Shown here: positions 36,358 to 45,863 of the stretch, piece by piece | Numbering within the stretch: position 1 is the first letter of the stretch | Layout of the letters: each line of letters begins with the position of its first letter | From: Hanstruepera ponticola | GTDB lineage: Bacteria > Bacteroidota > Bacteroidia > Flavobacteriales > Flavobacteriaceae | Direction: 5' to 3' | DNA: 64,000 bases | NCBI RefSeq assembly: GCF_012931685.1 | Contig: NZ_JABANC010000003.1 | Span: 124,001-188,000 of the forward strand | The notes under the pieces: model-generated | Seen by the model: only the letters and a program-made list of their open reading frames with translations | What the model was told of the DNA's origin: nothing | The model's database searches: none | Program-made: the position numbers and the translations under genes

Positions 36358-37206
36358 CTACCACCACACTACAAAAATCCGTTCCATGCTACCATCTGGA
36401 TGGCGTATCCAAACCAAAGGTGAGCGCTGCGATTGCAGTAGTGCTTCCAAACGGGAAATAAAGAGGGTATAGGGCATCCAATTAACATCGTCGTGCGCCA
36501 TGGTAAGCCAATCCATCTTTTCTGGCAAGTAACATTCACAATAACGCAAGGAGGGAAGCTGCTCCTTGTTATAATAATAGCCTGCTATACAGGCCTCATT
36601 TAAAATAGCGTCATGTCTATAGGTCTTATCAATGGGCACAAATAATTGCGCTTTAAACAACAACTGTTGAGATAGATTTTCTGCATGTAGTTCTAGTTTG
36701 TCCAGATACGGTTTGGTACAAGCATGATATAATAAAGGAAATTGCTTGGTTTGTAATTTGTTTAGTTTTTGAATGAAACTATCCTTACGGTTAGGACCAA
36801 TCCAATGATCTAATACTGTAGTACCAACCGTAGAATCATACAAATAAAACTTGTAAACTATTTCCAAATGAATTGCATGATCAAGAGATTGTAACAACAT
36901 ATCAATCTCACCAATGGTTTGCTTATCGTTTTGAATTTGCAAACTTTCAGCCAGCAGCTCTATACCTGTTAATTGTTGTAATTCACGACTCACAAAATGC
37001 TCCACGCGCTTACCTAAACGTTGGGGTAAATACTGTAAATCCACAGCAGGTAAGGGGTTTGCCAATTCATAGTCAAAAGCTTTAAGACCAGAAACAGCAG
37101 CACCCAACCATAAGTTGGGTGTTTGTCTAAAACCATGATATTGTAATACTGTGTTATCTGTCAATGCTTTAGCTGTTATACATGCTGAATAAAGTACATA
37201 ATACAA
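36358..37206 (-). CDS. DUF1853 family protein
   Basis: This 282-residue protein resembles the DUF1853 family. FRQTPNLWLG opens the domain, IGEIDMLLQSLDHAIHLEIVYKFYLYD follows, then HWIGPNRKDSFIQKLNKLQTKQFPLL. This layout (a buried GEID...HLEV/IEV.KF) is reminiscent of a PD-(D/E)XK nuclease fold, which is inference. The start is uncertain: TTG at 37206 is the first candidate after an in-frame stop, and another TTG lies 14 codons later. It begins just after the HPF gene and probably shares its transcript. Confidence 0.8.
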   Translation of the reverse strand: MYYVLYSACITAKALTDNTVLQYHGFRQTPNLWLGAAVSGLKAFDYELANPLPAVDLQYLPQRLGKRVEHFVSRELQQLTGIELLAESLQIQNDKQTIGEIDMLLQSLDHAIHLEIVYKFYLYDSTVGTTVLDHWIGPNRKDSFIQKLNKLQTKQFPLLYHACTKPYLDKLELHAENLSQQLLFKAQLFVPIDKTYRHDAILNEACIAGYYYNKEQLPSLRYCECYLPEKMDWLTMAHDDVNWMPYTLFISRLEALLQSQRSPLVWIRHPDGSMERIFVVWW

Positions 37207-37214
37207 CCCAGTTG

Positions 37215-37517
37215 TTAATACGTTTTCATCTGTTCCTTACGTTTTCGTATTTGGCTCTGTAATTCTTTTATAGTATCACTTACAGCATCTTTAAATGTTT
37301 CTTTAGACGATTCAGCAAATAAACGCGGACCTGGAGCACTCAAACGAATACCGCATTTTTTACCAGTTTCGTCACTGCTAGTATTTTCAATCTTAAAAAA
37401 GATATCAGCACGAATAATAAATTCGTTGCGATTAAATATTGGTTCCAATTTTTCTTTTGTAAATGTTTCTAGTGCATCGCTTTGCGATACATCATGGTAT
37501 TCAAATATGGTTTTCAT
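37215..37517 (-). CDS. hpf: Ribosome hibernation factor, short HPF/RaiA type
   Basis: ATG at 37517 gives 100 residues (MKTIFEYHDVSQSDALETFT). The longer upstream extension has no match. It is the short HPF/RaiA fold, with EKLEPIFNRNEFIIRADIFFK as the beta strands and SKETFKDAVSDTIKELQSQIRKRKEQ as the final helix with its basic end. It binds the 30S decoding region to inactivate ribosomes during stress. It precedes the DUF1853 gene by 8 bases. Confidence 0.87.
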   Translation of the reverse strand: MKTIFEYHDVSQSDALETFTKEKLEPIFNRNEFIIRADIFFKIENTSSDETGKKCGIRLSAPGPRLFAESSKETFKDAVSDTIKELQSQIRKRKEQMKTY

Positions 37518-37712
37518 GTTTTTTGTTTTGTTACAATGTAAGAACAATCTGTGAATGGTAGTAATTCGATTACGAATAATATTAACACGTTTGCTTTTAG
37601 AAATAATTTGACTACAGGGAAGTATCGAACAGGAAGAAGATATGTAATTCCTAGATAAGGGACTAACAACTCTTTAATCAAAAAAATCTATTTTACATAC
37701 TAACTAGTAGCG

Positions 37713-38020
37713 AACATCCAGTGGATGTTTGATATCTAGATACAAAAAGTGGAAGTGAACACTGCTATACAAAAAAATTCTATTTTACATAATATAAATT
37801 ATAGTACAAATGTATATTAAGTGAAATGGTGAATACTTCAGTATTTGATATAATATCAGATATAACTTCACGTATGTGAATTATATCGTCAGATATTATG
37901 TCACAGCCATTTTGTTCTAATTTATTATAAAAGAATTACGCATAGCTTGGCTATTTGATCATAATCATAGATATAATGCCTTTAGGCTTATATCGTTCAT
38001 GATTATGTCAAAGTAATTCT
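37713..38020. repeat. Cluster of three palindromes in the 630-base gap between hpf and the next gene
   Basis: Three inverted repeats stand in a row: AACATCCA/TGGATGTT (37713-37729, 1-base loop); a long imperfect hairpin 37846-37903 with inner arms GATATAA.TTCAC/GTGAA.TTATATC and outer TGATATAATATC; and a hairpin 37932-38020 with inner GATATAA/TTATATC, middle ATAATCAT/ATGATTAT and outer AGAATTAC/GTAATTCT. No ORF of note fills this gap. Shared inner GATATAA/TTATATC suggests one element type or a structured RNA. Confidence 0.6.
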
Positions 38021-38148
38021 AATTCTTCTGATATTCTAAAAATCGCGTATTCAATAAAATATCAACAAAGAATGGTTGTACGCTATTCTCATGACAATAC
38101 TAATACCAGAATTCATCCAAGTAACCCAAAAAAGACGTTTTTTATACC

Positions 38149-39132
38149 TTATTTTATTTTTTCCCCATTAAAATTATAATTTGTTCTTCCTAAAAATTTA
38201 CCGTCTGCATTGTAGTTATAAACCGATTTAGCAATACCATTTCTGTCTACAGTCTTTTCTCCTATTCTATTGTAAAATGTAATACTTTCTCTCGTCATAT
38301 TAGGCCTGTAGGTTATTTTTCCGTAAGCTCTTTGCTCATGAGGATATCCTAAAACATTCATGTAGTAGATACGAGCTGGCTTCCCATATTTATTAAAAGC
38401 TCTCCAATTTATTTTTGCTAAATCAAATCTTGGGTGCAAAAATAGATTCCCTTTTTCATCGAGAAACTGTTCTTCAAAGAACATTCCATCTTGATTGAAT
38501 TGAAAAATTACTGCGGCATAACCATTCTCACCATTTACTACTTTACCATTTATAGCAAGGTTTTGTCTGTAAAGGGTTAAACCATTTTGATCGTAAGCGA
38601 AATTAACTATTGGAAAGCCATTACCATCAGGAATTGTATCATTGGTTACTGAAAATTGAATTTCTGTGGCTAATTCATTTTTTATATTTCGGGTAACTTT
38701 TGAATATGCTACGCCTTCAGTCACTAAATTACCTTTGCTGTAGTTTTCTTTCTTAATCCAATAACCATAAGTGTTTAATAAATATTTTCTTTCATCTATT
38801 CCTCCTGAAATACTAACATATTCGCCTTTTGTGTTCTTGTATTTTTCAATAAAATGATCATCAAAGTAGAATCGTTCCAGTTCATGTGTTCCATAATTTC
38901 CGTGATTACTTTTCTTGCCTTCAAAAAAGAATTTGACGCTTTGTAATCTATCGTGATTGTCAAACTCAACATAATATCCATACATGTTTTGTAATTCATC
39001 TTCACTAATTTTTATACTTGGTTTAACACTTCGTTCGGTATGATCTATATTCCAATTCATATAATAACCCGATTGTTGCGCATAAATGAGTTGTATAGAT
39101 AAACATGTTATTAATAATATAATCTTCTTCAT
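38149..39132 (-). CDS. Exported hypothetical protein with RHS/MORN-like strands
   Basis: This 327-residue protein with a signal peptide (KIILLITCLSIQLIYAQ) has a mature part made of repeating beta units. Examples are FAYDQNGLTLYRQNLAINGK, FQFNQDGMFFEEQFLDEKGN, SITFYNRIGEKTVDRNGIAK and YNYNADGKFLGRTNYNFNGE. These YxxxGxxxxxxxxDxxG periods recall Bacteroidota toxin-antitoxin-like MORN or RHS repeats. No enzyme motif is seen. It may be a surface or periplasmic structural protein. Confidence 0.78.
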   Translation of the reverse strand: MKKIILLITCLSIQLIYAQQSGYYMNWNIDHTERSVKPSIKISEDELQNMYGYYVEFDNHDRLQSVKFFFEGKKSNHGNYGTHELERFYFDDHFIEKYKNTKGEYVSISGGIDERKYLLNTYGYWIKKENYSKGNLVTEGVAYSKVTRNIKNELATEIQFSVTNDTIPDGNGFPIVNFAYDQNGLTLYRQNLAINGKVVNGENGYAAVIFQFNQDGMFFEEQFLDEKGNLFLHPRFDLAKINWRAFNKYGKPARIYYMNVLGYPHEQRAYGKITYRPNMTRESITFYNRIGEKTVDRNGIAKSVYNYNADGKFLGRTNYNFNGEKIK

Positions 39133-39182
39133 TTTATTGGTTCGTGTTATGGATAGCCCTTCATTATTTTTAACTAAATACT

Positions 39183-42100
39183 TTATTCAATTCTAAAAAT
39201 ATTATCAGTATAGTTTTCATCAGATCGTGTTCCATAGGCATCTATAGCTACATAAACAGGTTCTTGATTTACTGTTATGATAATCTGTGACGTATCTTTA
39301 TTAAAGATGTAATTTGATGTATAAATAGGCTTTTCATTTAAACCATATTCTTTTGGGTGTTTTGAAAACAATCCTATTTTTATGGGTTCGTTAATGTCAA
39401 TCTTTGTTTCACTGCCATCTTTATTGGTTTCAAACCTTTCAGAACTCACATCAATAACAACCTCAAATTGATTGCTTGATTGTTTTTTGGTTACTGATGC
39501 AGTCTCAATTTTTAAATCGTAAGTAATGACACGCTTAAACCAATCATCAATTAAATCATGATATTCTTGAGGTGCTACTTTATAAATTTCGTTTAAAAAT
39601 GCCACTGAAGTAACTTCTAATTGAACTTGATCTCTATATTTTTCTGTTAAATTTTTTATCACTTTATTCACAACATCTTCTCCAATTAATTCCCTTAAGG
39701 CCAGCATAACAGTATAATTTTTCCCATAGGATAAAAATCCTTGTCCACTAACTTGATAAATTGGTGGTTCGACTTGGGTGTCATAAGTTCGCCAGGTAAA
39801 ATATTTTTTATTGGCATTACGGCTTAATTCCCAAATAGCCGATTTTCCATACATGTTTTCCATGACAACAGCTTCAGAATATTTTGCAAAACCTTCAACA
39901 AACATCGAACCGCCTTCTACGGGTTTTGGTCCTAGTATATGACCAAACCACTGATGAGCCACTTCATGAATAGTACGCTTGGCTACTAAATCAAAATCTG
40001 TGGAGTCTCGTAAATCAACTAAATGCAACATATCTTCTGTCATACTAATAGTACCAGGATGTGCAAATCCTCCAAAACTCCAATGCGATGGTATTTGCGC
40101 AATACGGATATGTTTAAATGGATAAGGACCAAAATTTTCGGTACAATAGTTTAAGGTATTTATAGTGCTCTCCTCTATCCTATTATTGTTATAAGCGCTT
40201 TCTGGCATAAAATACTGTTCAATTTTAATACCCTTGTGTGTTGTGCTATGCACGTCATAATTTGCTGAAAAGTAGCCCATGGTTGGCATGATTAAAGCTT
40301 CGGAAGCATACTCATAATAGTTTCTATTAGTATCACGCCATTTTTTAATAAGTTCTCCAGATCCTAGAGCAATTTGGTTATGCTCTGTAGATACTACAGT
40401 TTTATAATACACACGCCCTATACTACTTTGTGTTGTTACAATATGATCTTCAGAAATGGTTTCTTCTTCGCGTTCTGGCAAACCTCTTTCTTTACGTTCT
40501 AAAGGATTAGAAATCTCCAATGCTGTTCTGTAACCTAAAGCGGGTTCAAAATCCCTGTGCTGAATATAAGTTCCATTTTTAACAATGTTTTTTGATGTTT
40601 CAAAACCTTTTAATTGTTTATCAACTATATAGGTGAACAGCAGATCGTCATTAGGTCTAATAGGTGTCTTAAAATCAAATAAATAGGTTCCTAGATCCTT
40701 ATTATGTTCCACTAGTTCGCCTCCGGCTAAACTGATGCTCTGTAGTGGTTCTTTTTCTGTAATTAAGTATTGCTTTAATGTTTTTGAGCTTTTATTCTTT
40801 AGAACATATGTTGCCCTAACGACATAGCGACTGTCTGATGGATAAAGATCGACTTCGGTTTCCATTTTTATAGGAAATAAACCTCTTAAATCTTCATATT
40901 TCTTAAATAAGCGCTCGTAGTCCTCTCGCAAATCCAAATGCTCTTGAGTTGTGATATAGTCAGTTTCTACATTTGTATTGTAATATACGGTTGCTGCCGA
41001 TGTTCCAAATAATAGTAATAAGGATGTTAAAACCATAGTAGATTTTTTACCCCAATTGGATACCATAAGTTTAAATCTAAATTTTAAACTTGTTGACACA
41101 CCTCTTTTCCATAGTTTAAATGACAGGAAAGCCAGTAAACTTGCGAATAACAACCAGTAAACCGCTAAATAATTATAGCCTTTTACAATACCACTAAAAC
41201 CATTCATTCCAGAGAAATTAATATTTGGCAATTTTCCTAATAAAAGCATAGGGTGTTGTAAGCCTATTGATGATGATAATGAGGTTCCCAGAAATACAAT
41301 TATTAAACCTGTAATTCCCATGCCTAAATATTTATTAGGTATTAAGGATTGAATAACTAAAGCCAAAAGCGCATAAAACACAAAAGTTAATCCTGGGTTA
41401 TAAAAAAGTGAAAGATATAGGTCTATTTCAAAGTGATCATAACCAAATACACCTTGCAATAGCATGGCTATTAAAGCTCCCATAACAATCAACACCATTG
41501 GTAAGCCCAGTATAGCTAGAAACTTTGACAAGAAAAATGGCAGGTTTCTTGTTGGACTACTATCTATAATACCATTAAAATGTAAACTGCGCTCTCTCCA
41601 AACTATCTCACCACTATAAAATATGATTAGTATATAACTTAAAAATAACAACGGGTCTACAAAAAGCTCAATGAGCTTATACATGGCTGGGTATAAGCTG
41701 TCATTGTAAGGACCACCTTCTACAATTCTTGAAAAAACTTCTATAATTACAATTGTAATCCATAATAAAACCACACCAATAAACGGCAAGCTTTTCATAC
41801 TGTTTGTCATCTCAATCTTGAACAGCGATATAAATGCGCTTATTTGTGATTTGTAAGTCGTATTTACAGCTGCTTTATGATACGGAACTGTATTTATAAG
41901 CCCGTTATCTAGACTTATTTTTTTCTTTGTTTTTTTCTGAATGGTTCTAAATGAAAACAAACGATAAGTCACTAAAAGTGTGATTACGCCAACTAGCACC
42001 CATAATAGTCTATTCCACATAAAATTGCCAGCAAACGCAATGTATTTACTATTCTTCTCAAAAACGGTCCAGAACTGTGTCTGTTCGAAAAGCGCAGATA

Positions 42101-42752
42101 ATCCAAACGGATCTAATAAGGCTGCCATAACATAACTATCAGCTGACATTTGCGTTGAACTAGCCATAATTGGCGAGTTTAAAAATAACGAACAGAGAAA
42201 ATACAACGCATAAATTAAAATGGCACTGGCATAAGTAGCCACGTTACTTTTTGTTAAAATACTCACCGAAAAAATAATGGCAGTACATATAAAAATATTG
42301 GGTAAAACTATAATGAGTAACGTCCATAAGTAATCTGCAATATGAAAAGCATTTACCAATTCTGGATCTAAATTAGGAAACAACGTGGTTATAAAAAATC
42401 CTAATAAAAAAGAGGAAAAGGATAATACACTTGCCATAAATACACCTAAAAATTGACTCCAGAAATAATACTGTTTTTTTACAGGCGTACTAAATATTAT
42501 GGGTTGCATATTATAGCGACTGTCTTTTAGCACACCGCTAATAACAAAAAACATGATGATAAAAACGGCACCTAATGTTAGAATACCAGTAATTTCAGTA
42601 ATGGATTGTGGTGAATTGTAAATAGAAGTGCCTCTTCCATAACCTTGCCTACCAATTTGAATTCCAATTATTAAAAACAAAAGTGAAAGGAAAAGAAAAG
42701 CTCTTTGTTTAAACTGATACCTTATTTCAAATTGAATGAGTTTATTAAACAT
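39183..42752 (-). CDS. ABC-2 permease fused to M1-family aminopeptidase
   Basis: This 1189-residue protein has an N-terminal half (about 1-600) holding roughly twelve transmembrane segments in two ABC-2 permease blocks (FEIRYQFKQRAFLFLSLL and SLFKIEMTNSMKSLPF openings). The C-terminal half is an M1 gluzincin with HEVAHQWFGH (His929, Glu930, His933) and the third zinc ligand in FVEGFAKYSE (about Glu952). The classical GAMEN-like loop is replaced by SFGGFAHPG. The ATPase partner is 22 bases upstream. The pair could couple export with trimming of peptides or sense cell-wall peptides; the substrate is unknown. Confidence 0.92.
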   Translation of the reverse strand: MFNKLIQFEIRYQFKQRAFLFLSLLFLIIGIQIGRQGYGRGTSIYNSPQSITEITGILTLGAVFIIMFFVISGVLKDSRYNMQPIIFSTPVKKQYYFWSQFLGVFMASVLSFSSFLLGFFITTLFPNLDPELVNAFHIADYLWTLLIIVLPNIFICTAIIFSVSILTKSNVATYASAILIYALYFLCSLFLNSPIMASSTQMSADSYVMAALLDPFGLSALFEQTQFWTVFEKNSKYIAFAGNFMWNRLLWVLVGVITLLVTYRLFSFRTIQKKTKKKISLDNGLINTVPYHKAAVNTTYKSQISAFISLFKIEMTNSMKSLPFIGVVLLWITIVIIEVFSRIVEGGPYNDSLYPAMYKLIELFVDPLLFLSYILIIFYSGEIVWRERSLHFNGIIDSSPTRNLPFFLSKFLAILGLPMVLIVMGALIAMLLQGVFGYDHFEIDLYLSLFYNPGLTFVFYALLALVIQSLIPNKYLGMGITGLIIVFLGTSLSSSIGLQHPMLLLGKLPNINFSGMNGFSGIVKGYNYLAVYWLLFASLLAFLSFKLWKRGVSTSLKFRFKLMVSNWGKKSTMVLTSLLLLFGTSAATVYYNTNVETDYITTQEHLDLREDYERLFKKYEDLRGLFPIKMETEVDLYPSDSRYVVRATYVLKNKSSKTLKQYLITEKEPLQSISLAGGELVEHNKDLGTYLFDFKTPIRPNDDLLFTYIVDKQLKGFETSKNIVKNGTYIQHRDFEPALGYRTALEISNPLERKERGLPEREEETISEDHIVTTQSSIGRVYYKTVVSTEHNQIALGSGELIKKWRDTNRNYYEYASEALIMPTMGYFSANYDVHSTTHKGIKIEQYFMPESAYNNNRIEESTINTLNYCTENFGPYPFKHIRIAQIPSHWSFGGFAHPGTISMTEDMLHLVDLRDSTDFDLVAKRTIHEVAHQWFGHILGPKPVEGGSMFVEGFAKYSEAVVMENMYGKSAIWELSRNANKKYFTWRTYDTQVEPPIYQVSGQGFLSYGKNYTVMLALRELIGEDVVNKVIKNLTEKYRDQVQLEVTSVAFLNEIYKVAPQEYHDLIDDWFKRVITYDLKIETASVTKKQSSNQFEVVIDVSSERFETNKDGSETKIDINEPIKIGLFSKHPKEYGLNEKPIYTSNYIFNKDTSQIIITVNQEPVYVAIDAYGTRSDENYTDNIFRIE

Positions 42753-42774
42753 AATATTGCGTTTTTTTGATTGA

Positions 42775-43647
42775 TTAATGTGTTGCTAGCGTGGTAAAAT
42801 AAAAGTCTTCAAGATCTGCTCTTACAGGAGAAAAACCTTCTTCTGGTTTAGTATCTGACAAGACCTTTATTTGAGTTTCTCCCGAGACTAACGCCGATGA
42901 AATAACAGAGAATGCATTTTTATAAGCTTCTAGGTCTGTTTTAGATATAATTTTAGACCATATTTTGCCCTGAATACCCTGTACAAGTTCTGCAGGATTT
43001 CCGGTCACAAGTATGTTTCCGTTAGAAAGAATAGCCATATTCTTGCAGAGATTATGTACATCTTCAACAATATGAGTTGATAAGATGACAATAACGCTCT
43101 CACCTATTTCGCTTAATAAGTTTAAGAATCTATTACGTTCTTCTGGGTCTAATCCAGCAGTAGGTTCATCTACAATTATTAATTGCGGATTACCCAAAAG
43201 TGCTTGGGCTATGCCAAATCTTTGGCGCATACCACCTGAAAAAGTAGCAACCGCTTTTTTTCGATGTTGGTATAAATTAGTTTGTTGGAGTAAACTTTCA
43301 ACTTGCTGTTTTCGCTCCTTGGTATCAATAATACCTTTTAAAATGGCTAGGTGATTTAGAAGTTTTTCTGCTGATAATTTAGGATACACACCAAATTCTT
43401 GAGGTAGATATCCCAAGTTTTCGCGAACATATTGTGGTTTTGATATAATATCAATATCATTGAATGTGATGGTTCCGTTCGAGGGCTCTTGCAAGGAGGC
43501 GATTGTTCGCATTAATGATGATTTCCCAGCACCATTAGAACCAAGTAATCCAAACATACCGTTTGATATGTCTAACGAAACATTTTTAATAGCTTCTACG
43601 CCATTAGGGTATGTTTTACTGATGTTATTAATTTTTAATGTGTTCAT
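42775..43647 (-). CDS. ABC transporter ATP-binding protein
   Basis: This 290-residue ATPase of the ABC-2 (multidrug/bacteriocin) subfamily has Walker A GSNGAGKSS (about 35-43), Q-loop YLPQEFGVYP, signature FSGGMRQRFG, Walker B LIIVDEPTAGLDPEER and switch His in STHIVEDV. The last 60 residues are a variable regulatory tail. It precedes the permease-peptidase gene and must power it. The divergent LytS/LytTR pair begins 208 bases away and is a likely regulator. Confidence 0.95.
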   Translation of the reverse strand: MNTLKINNISKTYPNGVEAIKNVSLDISNGMFGLLGSNGAGKSSLMRTIASLQEPSNGTITFNDIDIISKPQYVRENLGYLPQEFGVYPKLSAEKLLNHLAILKGIIDTKERKQQVESLLQQTNLYQHRKKAVATFSGGMRQRFGIAQALLGNPQLIIVDEPTAGLDPEERNRFLNLLSEIGESVIVILSTHIVEDVHNLCKNMAILSNGNILVTGNPAELVQGIQGKIWSKIISKTDLEAYKNAFSVISSALVSGETQIKVLSDTKPEEGFSPVRADLEDFYFTTLATH

Positions 43648-43855
43648 TTTTATAAGTTTCTTAATTGTGAGACAAATAAAATAGGAAACAAAACATCAAG
43701 AAATTAAAAAGGATACACAACTAGCTTTGGGCTATAAACAATTTTGTTTTTAGGTTAAGACTTGGTTTAACTCAAAAAAAACGGTGTTCATGCAAATTTT
43801 TATACTGTACATCAATATAATTGTGTTTAGACAGTAACATTTGTAATTTCGCCTA

Positions 43856-44983
43856 ATGATTAAGTTTTTAAAAAAATATAAAGCCTTTTTTATTGGTTTA
43901 ATAATTACCAGGGTTTTAGCATTACTTTTGGAATACAAGGGCGTTATTATTATTGATGATGATGAACATCTTACTAATATATTGGGATTTCTGTTTTACT
44001 GGTTTTTAATTTCAATTCTTATTCACAAAATCGCCTATCTCAAAGAACACATAAAAACTATTATTAAGGTCATAAGTCTTATGCTCTTCTTAATAGTCAT
44101 ACTCGTTATAGACTCTAATGCTGATATGCCAGATAATCCGGTTACCATCCTGTTACTCATGGTATTCTATTTGGCCATTGTTTACGTGATAATACCAACA
44201 TTTTTTAAAAAGTACAAAGTAGCTATACTCGCTACCTATACTTTGGCATATTCGGTTTTTCTTTATTTTAGACTGTTTTCAGATAGCTTTGAATTGTACA
44301 GACAGCAAAGCAAGGAATTGTTTATTCTCTTTCTGTTGCCAATCCCCATTTTTGCCTCATTGTGGGCTTACCACCAATGGAAATGGTTTCAAAATTTAAA
44401 AAGTGAAAAGTCAAAAGCCGAATTAGCCATGCTGCAAGCACAAATGAATCCACATTTCTTTTTTAATACCTTAAATAACTTATATGCATTAACCATTAAG
44501 AATTCTGATAAAGCACCTGAAGTTATTTTGAAATTGTCCGATATGATGCGCTATACTATCTATGAAGGTAAAAAGGACTTTGTAACAATTCAAGAAGAGA
44601 TTGAGTATTTAAATAATTATATAGAATTACATAAAATTCGTTATAACAAAGAGGTTGATATTCAATTTAACCATGATGTTGATAACGATTTAAAAATAAA
44701 ACCCTTACTATTCATTATCTTACTAGAAAATGCCTTTAAACATGGTGTTGAATCCTGGCCTAAAAATAATGCATACATTCATATGAATCTGGCTTATACA
44801 AATGATTTTATACAATTTGATATAGAAAATAATTTCGATGGAACACATAATAACGATGTTGGTATCGGGCTGGAGAATCTAAAAAGGCGCTTACAATTAT
44901 TGTTTGGAAAAAACTATACGCTTTTAATTCATAAAACGGACAACACCTATAAAGTAACCTTAAAAATACCACCACATGCTTAA
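43856..44983 (+). CDS. LytS/YehU-type sensor histidine kinase
   Basis: This 375-residue protein has about five to six N-terminal membrane helices (to about 175). The kinase domain is marked by AQMNPHFFFNTLNNLYAL (phospho-His), LKIKPLLFIILLENAFKHG (N box) and VGIGLENLKRRLQLLFG (G box). It is divergent from the ABC/M1 operon, so probably senses a cue related to it. It overlaps the next gene by 8 bases. Confidence 0.93.
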   Translation: MIKFLKKYKAFFIGLIITRVLALLLEYKGVIIIDDDEHLTNILGFLFYWFLISILIHKIAYLKEHIKTIIKVISLMLFLIVILVIDSNADMPDNPVTILLLMVFYLAIVYVIIPTFFKKYKVAILATYTLAYSVFLYFRLFSDSFELYRQQSKELFILFLLPIPIFASLWAYHQWKWFQNLKSEKSKAELAMLQAQMNPHFFFNTLNNLYALTIKNSDKAPEVILKLSDMMRYTIYEGKKDFVTIQEEIEYLNNYIELHKIRYNKEVDIQFNHDVDNDLKIKPLLFIILLENAFKHGVESWPKNNAYIHMNLAYTNDFIQFDIENNFDGTHNNDVGIGLENLKRRLQLLFGKNYTLLIHKTDNTYKVTLKIPPHA

Positions 44984-45680
44984 GTTTATAATTGTTGATG
45001 ACGAACCGCTAGCTCATGAAGTCATAACGGAATTATGTAACATGATTCCGCATATAGAAATGGTTCATAGCTGCTTTAGCGCTATGGAAGCTATGCAGTT
45101 TCTTAATGAAAACAAGGTGGATTTTATGTTTTTAGATATTAATATGCCCAAACTAAAAGGTCTCAACTTCCTAAAAACCTTAAGCCAGCCTCCAAAAACC
45201 ATTATAACTACCGCTTATAAGGAATATGCTTTAGAAGGTTATGAATTAAACGTAGTCGATTACCTTTTAAAACCCTTTAGTTTTGACAGACTGGTAAAAG
45301 CCGTAAACAAGGTTTCAGAGTTACAGACATCTAAAACGGTAATACGAGAAGTTTCAAACAGCAATACCAATCCTTCTAGCCTATTTGTTAAAGGTGATAA
45401 AAAACACCATCAAATAGAATTAGACAACCTGCTATATATTGAAGCCTACGGGAATTATACCAAGCTATATCTAAAGGATGACATGATTGTAAGTCATGAA
45501 AAAATATCATTTTATGAAGCCCTTTTAAATCCTACGCATTTCCTACGCGTTCACAAATCCTTTATCGTTGCCATTGATAAAATAAAATTTATTGAAGGCA
45601 ATCGTATAGTCATACAGGATCACAAGATACCCATTGGTCAAACCTACAAAAGTAATGTAAACAGGCTATTTAAGATTTAA
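44976..45680 (+). CDS. LytTR-family response regulator
   Basis: This 234-residue protein has a CheY-like receiver (IIVDDEPLAHEVI, phosphoacceptor in FLDINMPKLKG, conserved Lys in LLKPFSF). A C-terminal LytTR DNA-binding domain follows (ELDNLLYIEAYGNYTKLYL...HEKISFYEALL...FLRVHKSFIVAIDKI). Such proteins bind two direct repeats upstream of their targets. The neighbouring ABC/M1 operon is the best candidate. Confidence 0.94.
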   Translation: MLKFIIVDDEPLAHEVITELCNMIPHIEMVHSCFSAMEAMQFLNENKVDFMFLDINMPKLKGLNFLKTLSQPPKTIITTAYKEYALEGYELNVVDYLLKPFSFDRLVKAVNKVSELQTSKTVIREVSNSNTNPSSLFVKGDKKHHQIELDNLLYIEAYGNYTKLYLKDDMIVSHEKISFYEALLNPTHFLRVHKSFIVAIDKIKFIEGNRIVIQDHKIPIGQTYKSNVNRLFKI

Positions 45681-45760
45681 TTATATACTATCTAAAATAT
45701 AAACTGAAATCGTAGATTCAACAAAGTTAATCTAGTTAAGCCTAACAAAATTGAGTAACT

Positions 45761-45786
45761 GTCATTCTGAACTTGTTTCAGGGTCT
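45761..45786 (+). repeat. Dispersed REP-like repeat, copy 1
   Basis: GTCATTCTGAAC followed by TTGTTTCAGGGTCT has imperfect hairpin arms TCTGAA/TTCAGG. Related copies are at 50350, 58575 and 58674 (reverse). The family is dispersed in flavobacterial genomes as I recall it. Confidence 0.6.
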
Positions 45787-45863
45787 AAAATTCGATAAAA
45801 TACCAACAAAAAAACCGTTTGCGTGATTGTCAAGCATTAGCGTTTCTTCACAAATCAAAATAA

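Noticed and set aside
36236-36472. 78-codon + strand ORF
   Set aside because: Mostly antisense to the DUF1853 gene; the remainder is the gap before it.
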